From contig CAMKES010000006.1 of the NCBI GenBank assembly GCA_946411635.1, positions 1-64,000 on the forward strand: a stretch of 64,000 nucleotides of DNA, in the 5' to 3' direction. Shown piece by piece: positions 1 through 11,216 of the stretch (position 1 is the stretch's first letter; every line of letters starts with the position of its first letter). The DNA is from an uncultured Clostridia bacterium. Its GTDB lineage: Bacteria > Bacillota > Clostridia > Christensenellales > CAG-138. A program made the translations under genes and the position numbers. The notes beneath the pieces are model-generated. The model did not search any database. It was not told the origin of the DNA and saw only the letters and a program-made list of their open reading frames with translations.

Positions 1-111
1 TTCAGGCGCCGTCCTTCGCTTCCGAGGCTCGAACGCCGCCTATATTACTCCTCTTTCTTCCCCTTGTCAAGCTGTTTTTCGATCTTTTTCACAATATATT
101 TTAGCGGGCAT

Positions 112-143
112 AAAAAAGAGGAAGCGGATCGAAATCCGCTTCC
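112..143 (-). terminator. Rho-independent terminator
   Basis: A 10-bp perfect stem (GGAAGCGGAT / ATCCGCTTCC, loop of 4 at 130-133) is followed on the minus strand by TCTTTTTT. It lies downstream of the CotH-VTC-DUF4956 operon and acts as a second, stronger stop after the hairpin at 196-225. Confidence 0.8.
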
Positions 144-195
144 GGGATCTGCCCGCGTTCCGGTAAGACGGTCCTTTACGCGGCGAATAAGAAAG

Positions 196-225
196 CGGAT
201 CGGAAGCACGCGTGCCTCCGATCCG
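196..225 (-). terminator. Hairpin downstream of DUF4956 gene
   Basis: Nine-base arms CGGATCGGA (196-204) and TCCGATCCG (217-225) enclose a smaller GCAC/GTGC stem. The minus-strand sequence after it (CTTTCTTATTC) is only moderately T-rich, so this may be a weak terminator backed up by the one at 112-143. Confidence 0.55.
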
Positions 226-240
226 GGATGATTTGTTTGA

Positions 241-900
241 TTAGGAGATCATGTCGCCCTGGTGCGCGATCAGCGTGGCGTCGTAGACGCCGTCGACGCG
301 CAGGAACTTGTCCACAAAGCCGGTCTCGCTGGAGCGGACGCGGAGCTCGACTGCGAGCTCGACGCCTTCGCGCTGGACGGTCTTGGACTTGACGCGCGCA
401 TACGGGATCTGCGCGACCATCGCCTTGATCTGCTTACTTGCACGCTCTTCATAGTGCAGGATCAGCAGATACGGCAGGGACGCCTTCTTCTTAGACGCGG
501 CGAGCAGCAGCATGAAGATGCCGATCAGGACCGCGCCGACGATCGCGGCGAGATAGAAGCCCGCGCCGAGCACGATGCCCTCTGCGATCGCCCAGAACAT
601 GAACACGGTGTCGATCGGATCCTTGATCGCGGTACGGAAACGCACGATGGAAAGCGCGCCGACCATACCGAGGGACAGCTTGACGTTGTTCGACATGATC
701 AGGATGACCATGGTGGAGACCATCGTCAGCATGACGAGGCTCATATTGAACGTCTTGGAGTAGATCACGCCCGAGAACGTCAGCCGGTAGATCAGATAGA
801 CGAACAGTCCGATGAAGAACGACAGAACGACGGTCACAAGAAGCGGGACGACCTGATTGGTGCTGAAGTTAAAGATTTCCGTTAGATTTAAAGAACCCAT
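241..900 (-). CDS. DUF4956 family membrane protein
   Basis: A 219-aa protein with hydrophobic segments at about 17-42, 53-72 and 100-135, and a soluble C-terminal half of about 80 residues. The segment GALSIVRFRTAIKDP between TM2 and TM3 is the recognisable signature of DUF4956. GGAGGAT sits 5-6 nt before the ATG. It is the last gene of an operon with the VTC-domain gene (33-nt gap) and the CotH gene. Family members commonly co-occur with these two partners in Firmicutes, but the molecular function is unknown. A membrane role beside a VTC polymerase-like protein is an inference from context. Confidence 0.85.
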   Translation of the reverse strand: MGSLNLTEIFNFSTNQVVPLLVTVVLSFFIGLFVYLIYRLTFSGVIYSKTFNMSLVMLTMVSTMVILIMSNNVKLSLGMVGALSIVRFRTAIKDPIDTVFMFWAIAEGIVLGAGFYLAAIVGAVLIGIFMLLLAASKKKASLPYLLILHYEERASKQIKAMVAQIPYARVKSKTVQREGVELAVELRVRSSETGFVDKFLRVDGVYDATLIAHQGDMIS

Positions 901-933
901 ACTATCCTCCGAGTGATTTCTTTCTATATTGGA

Positions 934-1647
934 TCAGCAGTCATATTGTCTGCAAAAGAGGTACTTACTTGCCGCTGTTTTGAGCGCTGCGGGCAGCTGG
1001 ATCAGGGCGGCGACGTGCGGGTCGAGGTAATTGTTGTACTTGACCTCGAGCACGCATTGACCCATCAGATCCGTCGCGGGATACGTGATCGCGTGCGGGT
1101 CGAACAGATCGGTGGAAAAATAACCGGTGCGGATGTTGCGGTCGAGCGTGACGCGGACCTCCTCGAGCGGGAACACGAACGGCTGCCGGTAGTAATCGAC
1201 GAGCACCTTCGGCTTGAGCCCCTCCGTGCGGAGCGCGGCGTACGCTTCCTTCGCAAACGGTTCCTGCCGGTACAGCAGGAAGGTGTACGCGCCGGAGATC
1301 AGCGCGTTGCACTGGTTTTTCGTCAGCGACAGGCTGTCCTTGCGGATGAACTGACCGTTCTTGTGCTTGCGCTCCAGCTTGATCACGCGGTCGGAGAAGT
1401 TATAGATGCGGATGCGCCACTTGTCGCGGTACTGCACGCCGGCGACCTTCTCCTCCACCGCGCTGTCGTACGGATCGTCGAAATACAGACTGCGGATATA
1501 GTACCCGCCGCCGGTCTTCGCCGCGTACGGATCCGGCGACATCGCGGCGCGAAGCCGGATCGCCAGGAGCTCCGCATCCGCGTCGGAGATCACGTATTTC
1601 AGTTCATGCCGGTAGCCCTTGGCGTTCGGCTTGATCTTCAGATTCAT
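934..1647 (-). CDS. VTC-domain protein (polyphosphate polymerase-like)
   Basis: A 237-aa protein made of a single VTC domain, related to the catalytic tunnel domain of the yeast vacuolar transporter chaperone that makes polyphosphate. Visible family features are RHELKY near the N terminus, IRSLYFDD, KWRIRIYNF, IKLERKHK, VDYYRQPF and VLEVKYNNYLD. These supply the basic and acidic residues expected in the tunnel. The start is ATG at 1647 because the CotH gene stops inside it (ATGA, 4-bp overlap), which implies translational coupling. Longer in-frame N termini would lie wholly within the CotH gene and look like shadow sequence. It could make polyphosphate or bind another polyanion; the substrate in bacteria of this type is not settled. 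Confidence 0.85.
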   Translation of the reverse strand: MNLKIKPNAKGYRHELKYVISDADAELLAIRLRAAMSPDPYAAKTGGGYYIRSLYFDDPYDSAVEEKVAGVQYRDKWRIRIYNFSDRVIKLERKHKNGQFIRKDSLSLTKNQCNALISGAYTFLLYRQEPFAKEAYAALRTEGLKPKVLVDYYRQPFVFPLEEVRVTLDRNIRTGYFSTDLFDPHAITYPATDLMGQCVLEVKYNNYLDPHVAALIQLPAALKTAASKYLFCRQYDC

Positions 1648-4600
1648 GAAATCTTGCCCACCTTTCCGAACAGACGGATCATCTCGTCGTCGCTGAGATG
1701 ATAGTTCGTGTGTTCGTTGATGTAATGCTGGCAGTAATACAGGTACCAGTCCTGATAGTTCCTTGCGTACTGGCGGATCTTGTCGCAGTGCGTGTTCCAG
1801 CCCTTCGTGGAAAGATCGTGGTACGGTCTCCAGCGAACGAGGTCGAAGGTCTCCATCTCGTGACGGATGTTCTCCTGCAGCTGATCGCACTTTGCGAGGA
1901 TCTTCTCCGGTGTGAATACTTCATTATAGAAATAGGCGCACCATTTCAGGAACAGTTTGACGAACTCGTTGTTCGACATCATCGAGCGGCCGAGCACCGT
2001 CGAGAAGCCCTTTCCGGAGCCGTGGCCTGCCGGATCGAAGTACTTCCAGAAGAAATCGCGGCGGTATCCCGTGGATGCTTCCGCGGGCTTGGACGAATCG
2101 TCGCCGTTCATCGCCCAGCAGTAGTCGTACTGGATCCAGCGCCATTTGTTGTCCTTCTCGGTCGAACGCCACCACTTGATGTTGCCGGTGTCGGTGTTGC
2201 CGATGATGATCTCGAACGCGCAGTACATCGCGAACTGATCGGCGTCGACCTGCGAACAGACGTAATCGTAATCCGCCGGATTCGAGAGATCGCAGTTCTT
2301 GCTCTCGCAGTACGCGATCAGGTCCTTGTAATCCTTGAGCCCGTCGCCGCAGACGACGCACTGCTCGTTGTTTCCGTTCCATTTGAGGATGTCGAGCGAG
2401 TCGACGTCCTGAATGCCGTAATGCTGCGCGATGTAGAACTTGCTGATCTTTTCCCGCAGGTTGTACACGCCCCAGTACTGTCCGTTGAGATAGACGATGC
2501 ACTGCTGATACGCCTGACAGGCGAGGTCCACGTCCGCGTCGTCCAGAAGTCCCTGCACGAGCACGTCGCGGATGCGCGAAAGCGCGGCGTCCTGACCCGA
2601 CGCGCGGAGCACGAGGGATTTGTACGACCAGTCGGCGGGACGGTTCTCGAAGAACCGGTATTCGAGCCGGCTGGAGCCCACGCCCTTTCTGGCGATCAGC
2701 GCGATGCCCTTCTGCCCGAGCTTGCGGGAGAACGCGCCGAACGTGCGGATGCAAAGGTTGTCCTCGAACAGGACTTCGCTGCCGCCGGGGTTCGTGTACG
2801 TGAACGTCGTGGGCTTTTCCCACATGCGGCCGCGCATGTTGAAGTTCGCGTACTTGCCCATGGTTTCGTTGCGGCCGATGTTGATCTCGTCGGCTTCGCC
2901 CTGACCGGTGTAGTCCTCGCCCTTGACCATGATGCCGTATTTCGTGTCCCAGATGTTTTCGGGATCGGTGACCAGGAAAACGACCGGCAGGTTCGTGTTG
3001 TGCGCCTCGACCGTTTCCTCGTCGCCGACGATCACGTAGGTATAGGACTTCACGTCGCTCGGATAGCGGCTGCCGTCGTTCGCAAAGGTGCGGATGCGCA
3101 GGACCGTGTTCTCCTTGATCGCGATCGGGCCCGACACGCGCTCGCCCGTTTCGGTCGGCGTCGTGGTCTTCACGGGGTCGTGCTCCTTGCCGCACGAGAG
3201 CGTATAGGTCGCGTAGCAGCCGTCGGGCACGCGGATGTTGACCGTCTGCACGCCCTTATAGATGCCGGTGTGCGTGTCCGCCGTCGCGGCTTCGCAATAG
3301 ATGCCGCGTCCGTTCGCGTCGTTCTGCGCGCCCTCGGTGGGCTTGTCGAACAGCTTCCACGCGCCGCTCGCGTCGCGGCCATACGACACACAGGATCGCG
3401 CGGCGGGGACCATGACGCGGTCGATCATCTTGCCGGATGCGTCGTAGAGAAACAGCGTCTCCCCCTCCGCGGCGATGTCGAAGTTCAGCTGAAACCGTCT
3501 CTGTTCGGCGGTCACGTCGCCTTCGGACTGCCCTTCGCGCGGAAGGCTGCCCTCAAGCTGCAGGACGAGATATCCTTTTGCGGCGATACTCGTTCCGTCA
3601 GGAAAAACCCATTTCCTCGGTTTGTGATCGTTGTCCGAAACGGAAAACCCCGAAAGGTCCACCTCCGAATCGGAGCGGTTGAAGATCTCGATCCAGCTGC
3701 CGAGATCGCCGTCGTACGGACGGGTCGTGCCCGTACTCTTTGAGTTCGCGTACGTGACGTAGTAGCCGTCGACCAGGATCTCGTTGAAGGAGATGTCATG
3801 CACGCCCATCGGTCCGTTTTCCTTCTCCTCGAACAGCGCGCGGCCGTTGACCGTGTTGTCATAGCCCGGCGTCGGCTTGTCCGTTTCGCCGAACTCCTTC
3901 TGCGTCGGATCGAACGCGCCGTTCGTATAGACGCGCGCGAACGAGCAGTTCTTCCGCTGCGCGCCGAACGGGATCAGATCCGCGATCAGATCGTCGCGCG
4001 TGGTGAACACCAGCGTTTCCCCGCCCTGCGAGGAAAGACCGAAATCGAAGCAGAAATATCCCGCGACCGGCTTTGCGGTATGGTACAGAACGAGGTATTC
4101 GTACGGGCCGATCGTCGTGCCGGACGGGAAGACGAATTTCTTGGGCTTTGCGGGATCGTCGGACAGCGCGTATCCGGAAAGGTCGAACGCGGTGCTGCCG
4201 GAGTTGTAAAGCTCGATCCAGTCGCAGTACGTGCCGTCGGGCGCCTTGTGCGCGGTGCTGTTCGACGCCATGAACTCGGTCACGCGGACCTGGCAGTTCT
4301 CGATCTCGGCCGTGCCGGACTGCGACTCCGACTGACGGGACGCCTGATACGCCTGCCAGCCTTCCTCGGTGTTCGGGAAGCCCGGCGTCGGTTTCATGAC
4401 CGTCCAGCTGCCGTTGTCGTATGCGATCGCGTTGCCGTCGAACGAAACGGTCTCGCCCTGTACGTCGTCGTTCGGGCCGTACGCGTTGGCGTTTCCTTTC
4501 TGTCCCGAATAGAATCCGGACAGGTCGACCGTCGCAAGCGCGATGCCGGACGGATCGACGAAGCGCAGAACGTCGTTTTTGGACAGTGCGAAGTCGGCGA

Positions 4601-5027
4601 CGATCACCTTCGACGCGTTTCCGTTGTTGTCGCGGATCGTCACATACCCGTTGCCGCCGGTCGGATCGTCCTTCATGCACCAGACGACAAGATACCCGTG
4701 CGCCTTGACGATCGTCTCGGGCGGGAACATCCAGAGCGAGATCTCGTCGTCGGTCAGGCCGTAGCCGAACAGATCGATATCCGCGTCGGATCGATTGTAC
4801 AGTTCAACAAAGTCACTGTAGAAGCCGAGCGGGTCGCGGACCGTCTGCTTGTTGCTGACCAGGATCTCGCTGACGATCACGTCGGAATTGTTCTGCGAAT
4901 CGGTCGAACTGCCGGCGCATTTCTTCGAGATCAGACCGATGCCGAGCGACACCGCGATCAGGATCGCAAGAACGATCGCCAGAGCGACGGCAAGAACCGC
5001 CCGTTTTTGTTTTTCTCTGTTGTTCAT
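1644..5027 (-). CDS. CotH-family protein with lamin-tail domains
   Basis: An 1127-aa surface protein. An N-terminal membrane anchor or signal (about 9-33) is followed by three lamin-tail (LTD) beta-sandwich domains. These begin near residues 48, 247 and 410, each with a D/W-(V/I)-EL/IYN(R/S)-type core such as SDFVELYNRSD and CDWIELYNSG. A chitobiase-C-like segment follows near 590-670, then a CotH kinase-like domain at about 690-1080 containing VYLNGQYWGVYNLREK and YDYCWAMNGDD. CotH of Bacillus is a spore-coat protein kinase; in large secreted homologues the fold is often found with cell-surface modules. First gene of the operon with the VTC and DUF4956 genes. GAGGA precedes the ATG by about 6 nt. 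Kinase activity is inferred from the family only. Confidence 0.88.
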   Translation of the reverse strand: MNNREKQKRAVLAVALAIVLAILIAVSLGIGLISKKCAGSSTDSQNNSDVIVSEILVSNKQTVRDPLGFYSDFVELYNRSDADIDLFGYGLTDDEISLWMFPPETIVKAHGYLVVWCMKDDPTGGNGYVTIRDNNGNASKVIVADFALSKNDVLRFVDPSGIALATVDLSGFYSGQKGNANAYGPNDDVQGETVSFDGNAIAYDNGSWTVMKPTPGFPNTEEGWQAYQASRQSESQSGTAEIENCQVRVTEFMASNSTAHKAPDGTYCDWIELYNSGSTAFDLSGYALSDDPAKPKKFVFPSGTTIGPYEYLVLYHTAKPVAGYFCFDFGLSSQGGETLVFTTRDDLIADLIPFGAQRKNCSFARVYTNGAFDPTQKEFGETDKPTPGYDNTVNGRALFEEKENGPMGVHDISFNEILVDGYYVTYANSKSTGTTRPYDGDLGSWIEIFNRSDSEVDLSGFSVSDNDHKPRKWVFPDGTSIAAKGYLVLQLEGSLPREGQSEGDVTAEQRRFQLNFDIAAEGETLFLYDASGKMIDRVMVPAARSCVSYGRDASGAWKLFDKPTEGAQNDANGRGIYCEAATADTHTGIYKGVQTVNIRVPDGCYATYTLSCGKEHDPVKTTTPTETGERVSGPIAIKENTVLRIRTFANDGSRYPSDVKSYTYVIVGDEETVEAHNTNLPVVFLVTDPENIWDTKYGIMVKGEDYTGQGEADEINIGRNETMGKYANFNMRGRMWEKPTTFTYTNPGGSEVLFEDNLCIRTFGAFSRKLGQKGIALIARKGVGSSRLEYRFFENRPADWSYKSLVLRASGQDAALSRIRDVLVQGLLDDADVDLACQAYQQCIVYLNGQYWGVYNLREKISKFYIAQHYGIQDVDSLDILKWNGNNEQCVVCGDGLKDYKDLIAYCESKNCDLSNPADYDYVCSQVDADQFAMYCAFEIIIGNTDTGNIKWWRSTEKDNKWRWIQYDYCWAMNGDDSSKPAEASTGYRRDFFWKYFDPAGHGSGKGFSTVLGRSMMSNNEFVKLFLKWCAYFYNEVFTPEKILAKCDQLQENIRHEMETFDLVRWRPYHDLSTKGWNTHCDKIRQYARNYQDWYLYYCQHYINEHTNYHLSDDEMIRLFGKVGKIS

Positions 5028-5068
5028 ATCAGTTCCTCATAAGTGGTTGTGTATTCTGCCACGCAAAT

Positions 5069-5096
5069 ATCATAACATATTTTTCCGCGACCGCAA
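5069..5096 (-). promoter_or_regulatory. Promoter of the CotH operon
   Basis: Minus-strand -35 TTGCGG (5091-5096), 16-bp spacer, -10 TATGAT (5069-5074). It sits 41 nt before the CotH start. The -35 lies inside an imperfect hairpin (arms related to ATATTTTCCG / CGGAAAAATAT) that could also end the upstream cca transcript. Confidence 0.6.
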
Positions 5097-5139
5097 GGCG
5101 GAACGGAAAATATTCACAAAAAACATACAGGAATGTTGC

Positions 5140-6474
5140 TTACGCGTAATCGTGCATGCGCTTCAGAAGCAATTTCTTTTCGTTCTCCTCCGGATGCACG
5201 GCGCAGCGTTCCAGCAGCTTCCGTTTGATCTTTCCCACGCGCTCGCCCGGCGGAAGCCCGAGCTCCTTCATGACGTCCTTCCCCGTGATCTTAAGCTCGC
5301 TTTCCGAAAACGGCGCGCCTTCGCGCTGCATCGCGTCGAAGACGCTTCGCCAGCGTTCGGCGACGAATCCGGTTTTGATCCCGCTGCCGCGGACGTCCGC
5401 CTCGCGGATCGCGATCAGATCCCGCGTGCGCTCTCTGCCGAAGCCGGCAAAGCGCTTCCGGAGCGTCGCCTCCGACGCCTCGTCCGTGAGGTCGAACATG
5501 TGCAGACGGATCGTTTCCGCGACCCGGTCCGCAAGCGCGGCCGGGTATTTGAGACGCATCAGCATCGTCCGCGCGATCCGCGCGCCGTCCAGGTCGTGCG
5601 CGTACATATTTCCGTCGCGTTCCAGCGCGACCGGTTTGCCGACGTCGTGCAAAAGCCCCGCAAGCCGCAGGGCAAGATCCTCCGGCGTGTTCTCGCAGGT
5701 ATGGAACAGATGCGTCAGCACGTCGTAGCGGTGGTATTGTTTTTTCTGTTCGAGCCCGTCGCACGCGCAAAGCTCCGGCAGAACGTACGGAAGCGCGCCG
5801 AGCCCGTTCAGCATCGAAAGCGCGTCATATACGCGCGGTCCCAAAAGGATCCGGTCGAGCTCCTGCCGTTTGCGCTCCCACGCAACGTCTTCGAGAAGTG
5901 CCGCGTTTTCCTCTGCGGCCTTGCGCGTTTCCGGATCGACCGAAAAGCCGAGCGAAGCCGCAAACCGGACGAGCCGCAGGATCCGCAGCCCGTCGTCGCG
6001 AAGGATCTGCGCGGGATCCGCCGTCGTCGTGCGCAGCACGCGGCGTTCGAGATCCTTCACCCCGCCGGTCGGATCGACGAGCGTGCCGTCCGAAACGGAT
6101 TCGTACAGCGCGTTGACCGAAAAATCGCGGCGAAACGCGTCGACCTGCGGCGTATCCGAAAACCGGACCGCGTCGGGCCGGTGCGCGCCGCCCGCGCCGT
6201 ACGATTCGGTGCGGAAGGTCGTATGCTCGTATTCGACGCCGTCGACGGTAAGCACGACCGTTCCGAGCGTCTGCTGCACGATCCGCGCTTCGATCCCGGA
6301 ATCCGCCGCTTCTTTCAGCAGTTCGTCGGGACGGAGGCGGCTGGCAAGATCCACGTCGTGCACGGGGCGGCCGAGGAGCGCGTCGCGTACGCAGCCGCCG
6401 ACCGCATAGAGCGTCGCGCCCCGATCCTTCAGGGCGTTCGCGAACGCTTGCAATGCAGCCGGCAGCTTCAGCAT
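5140..6474 (-). CDS. cca: CCA tRNA nucleotidyltransferase
   Basis: A 444-aa class II CCA-adding enzyme that builds or repairs the 3' CCA of tRNAs. The head domain has the nucleotidyltransferase motif GGCVRDALLGRPVHDVDLA with the DxD metal site near residues 25-43. RRDFSVNALY and DDGLRILRLVRFA follow. An HD-type domain is visible further on (LAGLLHDVGKPVALE). The start ATG at 6474 was chosen because it is 2 nt after the gyrA stop and matches the usual family N terminus; the longer frame upstream is a gyrA shadow. Last gene of the recF-gyrA operon. At least one tRNA in the window (Asn) encodes its own CCA, so repair would be the role there. Confidence 0.93.
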   Translation of the reverse strand: MLKLPAALQAFANALKDRGATLYAVGGCVRDALLGRPVHDVDLASRLRPDELLKEAADSGIEARIVQQTLGTVVLTVDGVEYEHTTFRTESYGAGGAHRPDAVRFSDTPQVDAFRRDFSVNALYESVSDGTLVDPTGGVKDLERRVLRTTTADPAQILRDDGLRILRLVRFAASLGFSVDPETRKAAEENAALLEDVAWERKRQELDRILLGPRVYDALSMLNGLGALPYVLPELCACDGLEQKKQYHRYDVLTHLFHTCENTPEDLALRLAGLLHDVGKPVALERDGNMYAHDLDGARIARTMLMRLKYPAALADRVAETIRLHMFDLTDEASEATLRKRFAGFGRERTRDLIAIREADVRGSGIKTGFVAERWRSVFDAMQREGAPFSESELKITGKDVMKELGLPPGERVGKIKRKLLERCAVHPEENEKKLLLKRMHDYA

Positions 6475-6476
6475 GC

Positions 6477-8987
6477 TTATGCCTCGCCTTCGGGCGCTTC
6501 GGCCGGTTCCGGCGCAGCGGGCAGTTCGCCCTCCTCGTCGGGTTCGATCTCCTGATGCGGCAGAAGCGCGACGCTCGCGATCTTCGTTTCGCCGTCGAGC
6601 GACATCAACCGCACGCCCTGCGTGTTCCGGCCGATGACCGGGATCTGATCGACCGGCATGCGCATGATGACGCCGTCGTCGCGCACGAGCAGCAGGTCTT
6701 CGTCTTCGGTCGTCATCCGGAGGCACGCGAGCCCGCCGGTCTTGTCGGTCGCTTTCATCGCAAGGATGCCCTTGCCGCCGCGGCCCTGCAGACCGAACTG
6801 GCTCTCCTCGGTGCGTTTGCCGAGACCCTTTTCGGTGACGGTCAGCACGAGTCCGTCCTTGATGACGCGGATCATATCCATGACGACGTCGCCGTCGCCG
6901 AGACGGATCGACCGCACGCCCATGCCGCCGCGGCCCGTCGCGCGGACGTCGCTTTCGCGGAAGCGGATGCACTTGCCGTTTCTCGACGCGATGATGAATT
7001 CATCCTCGCCGCCGCTCATTTCGACGGAGATCAGCTCGTCGCCGTCGCGCACGGTCTGCAGCACGAGACCGCCCTTGCGAATATTCATGCATTCGGCGAT
7101 GCGCGTCTTCTTGATGAGGCCGCAGCGCGTGGCGGTAACGAGGAAGCCCGTTTCTTCGACTTCGCGCGGCACGATGAACATCGCGGTGACCTTTTCGCCC
7201 GTGCGGAGCTGCAGCAGGTTCACCACCGGGATGCCCTTCGAGGTGCGGCTCGCTTCGGGGATCGCATAGCACTTGATGCGGAACACGCGGCCCATGTTCG
7301 TGAAGAACATGATCGGCGCATGGGTGCTGGAAACCAGCACGCGCTCGACGTAATCCTCCTCGCGGGTCGCCTGTCCCCTTACGCCCTTGCCGCCGCGGTT
7401 CTGCGCGCGGAACGTCTCGGACGGGGTGCGCTTGATGTATCCGAAATGCGTCATGGTGACGGCCATTTCTTCTTCCTGGATGATGTCGTCGAGGTCGATG
7501 TCGTCCAGCGCCTGCGTGATCTCGGTGCGGCGCGGGTCGGCAAGACGTGCTTTCACGTCGAGCGCTTCTTCCTTGACGACCTCGAGAAGCTTATGCTCGT
7601 CGCTGAGGATCGTGCGTAAATATGCAACGCGCTCGCGGAGCTGTTTGTCCTCTTCGAGCAGGCGGTCGCGTTCGAGACCGGTGAGACGCTGCAGACGCAT
7701 GTCGAGGATCGCCTGCGCCTGACGCTCGGAGAAGCCGAACTTTGCGCAGAGACCGTCCTTTGCGGCCTGTCCGTTCGGCGACGCCTTGATCAGCGCGATG
7801 ATCTCGTCGATCACGTCGAGCGCGCGCAGAAGACCGTCCAGAATGTGCAGACGCTCCTCGGCGCGGTTCAGATCGAAACGCGTGCGCCGCGTGACGACGT
7901 CCTTCTGGTGCTCGAGATAGTAGTACAGGATCTGCTTGAGGTCCAGCACCTTCGGCTCGCCGTCGACCAGCGCGAGGTTGATGACGCCGAACGTATCCTG
8001 CAGCTGCGTGTGCTTGTACAGATTGTTCAGAACGACGTTCGCATTGACGTCCTTCTTGAGCTCGATGACGATGTGCGTGCCGTTGCGGTCCGTTTCGTCG
8101 CGCAGGTCGGAGATGCCTTCGATGCGCTTTTCGTGCACGAGGTCCGCAATGCTCTCGACGAGCCGCGCCTTGTTGACCTGATACGGGATCTCGGTCACGA
8201 TGATGCGGCTGCGGTTCTGGCTGAGCTGTTCGATCTCCGTCTTTGCGCGGATGATCAGCTTGCCTCTGCCGGTGCGGTACGCCTGCGCGATGCCGCTTCT
8301 GCCGAGGATCGTTGCGCCGGTCGGAAAGTCCGGACCGGGGATATACTGCATCAGCTCGTCGACCGTGATGTCCGGATTGTCGATCAGCGCGACGAGACCG
8401 TCGATCGTTTCGCCGAGGTTGTGCGGCGGCATGTTCGTCGCCATGCCGACCGCGATGCCGTTGGAACCGTTCACCAGAAGGTTCGGGAACCGCGCGGGCA
8501 GTACCGTCGGCTCCTGCTGCGTGCCGTCGAAGTTCGGCTGGAAATCGACCGTGTCCTTGTCGATGTCGCGCATCATTTCCATCGCCATCTTCGAAAGACG
8601 CGCTTCGGTGTAACGCATGGCCGCCGCGCCGTCGCCGTCGGCCGAGCCGAAGTTGCCCTGCCCCTCGACGAGCGGATAGCGCGTGTTGAAGTCCTGCGCC
8701 AGACGCACCATCGCGTCGTACACGGACGCGTCGCCGTGCGGATGGTATTTACCCATGCAGTCGCCGACGATGCGCGCGCTCTTGCGCGTGGGCTTGTCGG
8801 GCGTGACGCCGAGTTCTTCCATCGAGTGGAGGATGCGGCGGTGCACCGGCTTCATGCCGTCGCGCACGTCGGGGAGCGCGCGGCTCGTGATGACCGACAT
8901 CGCGTAGGCGATGAAGCTCTTCTGCATCTCGCGTTCCAGGTTGATCGGCCGGATGCGGCCGTTGTTTGTCGTAATGGTATCGCTCAT
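6477..8987 (-). CDS. gyrA: DNA gyrase subunit A
   Basis: An 836-aa subunit of the type II topoisomerase that introduces negative supercoils. The catalytic tyrosine is Y126 in AMRYTEARL. The quinolone-determining region reads [12 protein letters not shown] (82-93). The C-terminal pinwheel domain contains a GyrA box (QNRGGKG) and several GRGG-type repeats, and ends in an acidic tail rich in E, P and A. It lies 12 nt after gyrB in the same operon. The residue aligned with E. coli Ser83 is Ala87, and the residue aligned with Asp87 is retained as Asp91. Confidence 0.98.
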   Translation of the reverse strand: MSDTITTNNGRIRPINLEREMQKSFIAYAMSVITSRALPDVRDGMKPVHRRILHSMEELGVTPDKPTRKSARIVGDCMGKYHPHGDASVYDAMVRLAQDFNTRYPLVEGQGNFGSADGDGAAAMRYTEARLSKMAMEMMRDIDKDTVDFQPNFDGTQQEPTVLPARFPNLLVNGSNGIAVGMATNMPPHNLGETIDGLVALIDNPDITVDELMQYIPGPDFPTGATILGRSGIAQAYRTGRGKLIIRAKTEIEQLSQNRSRIIVTEIPYQVNKARLVESIADLVHEKRIEGISDLRDETDRNGTHIVIELKKDVNANVVLNNLYKHTQLQDTFGVINLALVDGEPKVLDLKQILYYYLEHQKDVVTRRTRFDLNRAEERLHILDGLLRALDVIDEIIALIKASPNGQAAKDGLCAKFGFSERQAQAILDMRLQRLTGLERDRLLEEDKQLRERVAYLRTILSDEHKLLEVVKEEALDVKARLADPRRTEITQALDDIDLDDIIQEEEMAVTMTHFGYIKRTPSETFRAQNRGGKGVRGQATREEDYVERVLVSSTHAPIMFFTNMGRVFRIKCYAIPEASRTSKGIPVVNLLQLRTGEKVTAMFIVPREVEETGFLVTATRCGLIKKTRIAECMNIRKGGLVLQTVRDGDELISVEMSGGEDEFIIASRNGKCIRFRESDVRATGRGGMGVRSIRLGDGDVVMDMIRVIKDGLVLTVTEKGLGKRTEESQFGLQGRGGKGILAMKATDKTGGLACLRMTTEDEDLLLVRDDGVIMRMPVDQIPVIGRNTQGVRLMSLDGETKIASVALLPHQEIEPDEEGELPAAPEPAEAPEGEA

Positions 8988-8999
8988 GTTCTTACCTCA

Positions 9000-10955
<1,956 letters not shown>

Positions 10956-10967
10956 TTATGATAAACG

Positions 10968-11216
10968 TTACGATAAACTGTTTTGCAGACGCTCTTTCAG
11001 CGTCTCGACCGCCGTCGCCGCGGCGTAAACGAACGTCGCTCCGTCGCGGGAGCAGATCACGTACGCCTTCGGACGGCCGTACGACGGGTAATAGCGCCCG
11101 ATCTCCGCGCAGTCGCGCACGATGCGCTCCGTTTCCGCCGTCGCCCTGTCCGCCGGCTGGATCGCGATCACGTCCGCCGTCGGCACGAAGCGGTTTTCTC
11201 CGATGTGCAGAAGCAT
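10968..11216 (-). CDS. remB: RemB-like DUF370 regulator
   Basis: An 82-aa protein starting MLLHIGENRFVPTADVIAI, the hallmark of the DUF370/RemA-RemB family. It lies between recF and gyrB exactly as yaaB/remB does in Bacillus. Family proteins are small DNA-binding regulators of matrix and osmotic genes in B. subtilis. The recF stop and this ATG share one base (TAATG), indicating coupled translation. Whether it controls biofilm genes here cannot be seen. Confidence 0.85.
   Translation of the reverse strand: MLLHIGENRFVPTADVIAIQPADRATAETERIVRDCAEIGRYYPSYGRPKAYVICSRDGATFVYAAATAVETLKERLQNSLS

Noticed and set aside
1698..3743. A long plus-strand frame opposite the CotH gene
   Set aside because: Antisense shadow of a gene with clear LTD and CotH domains; no ribosome site or promoter.
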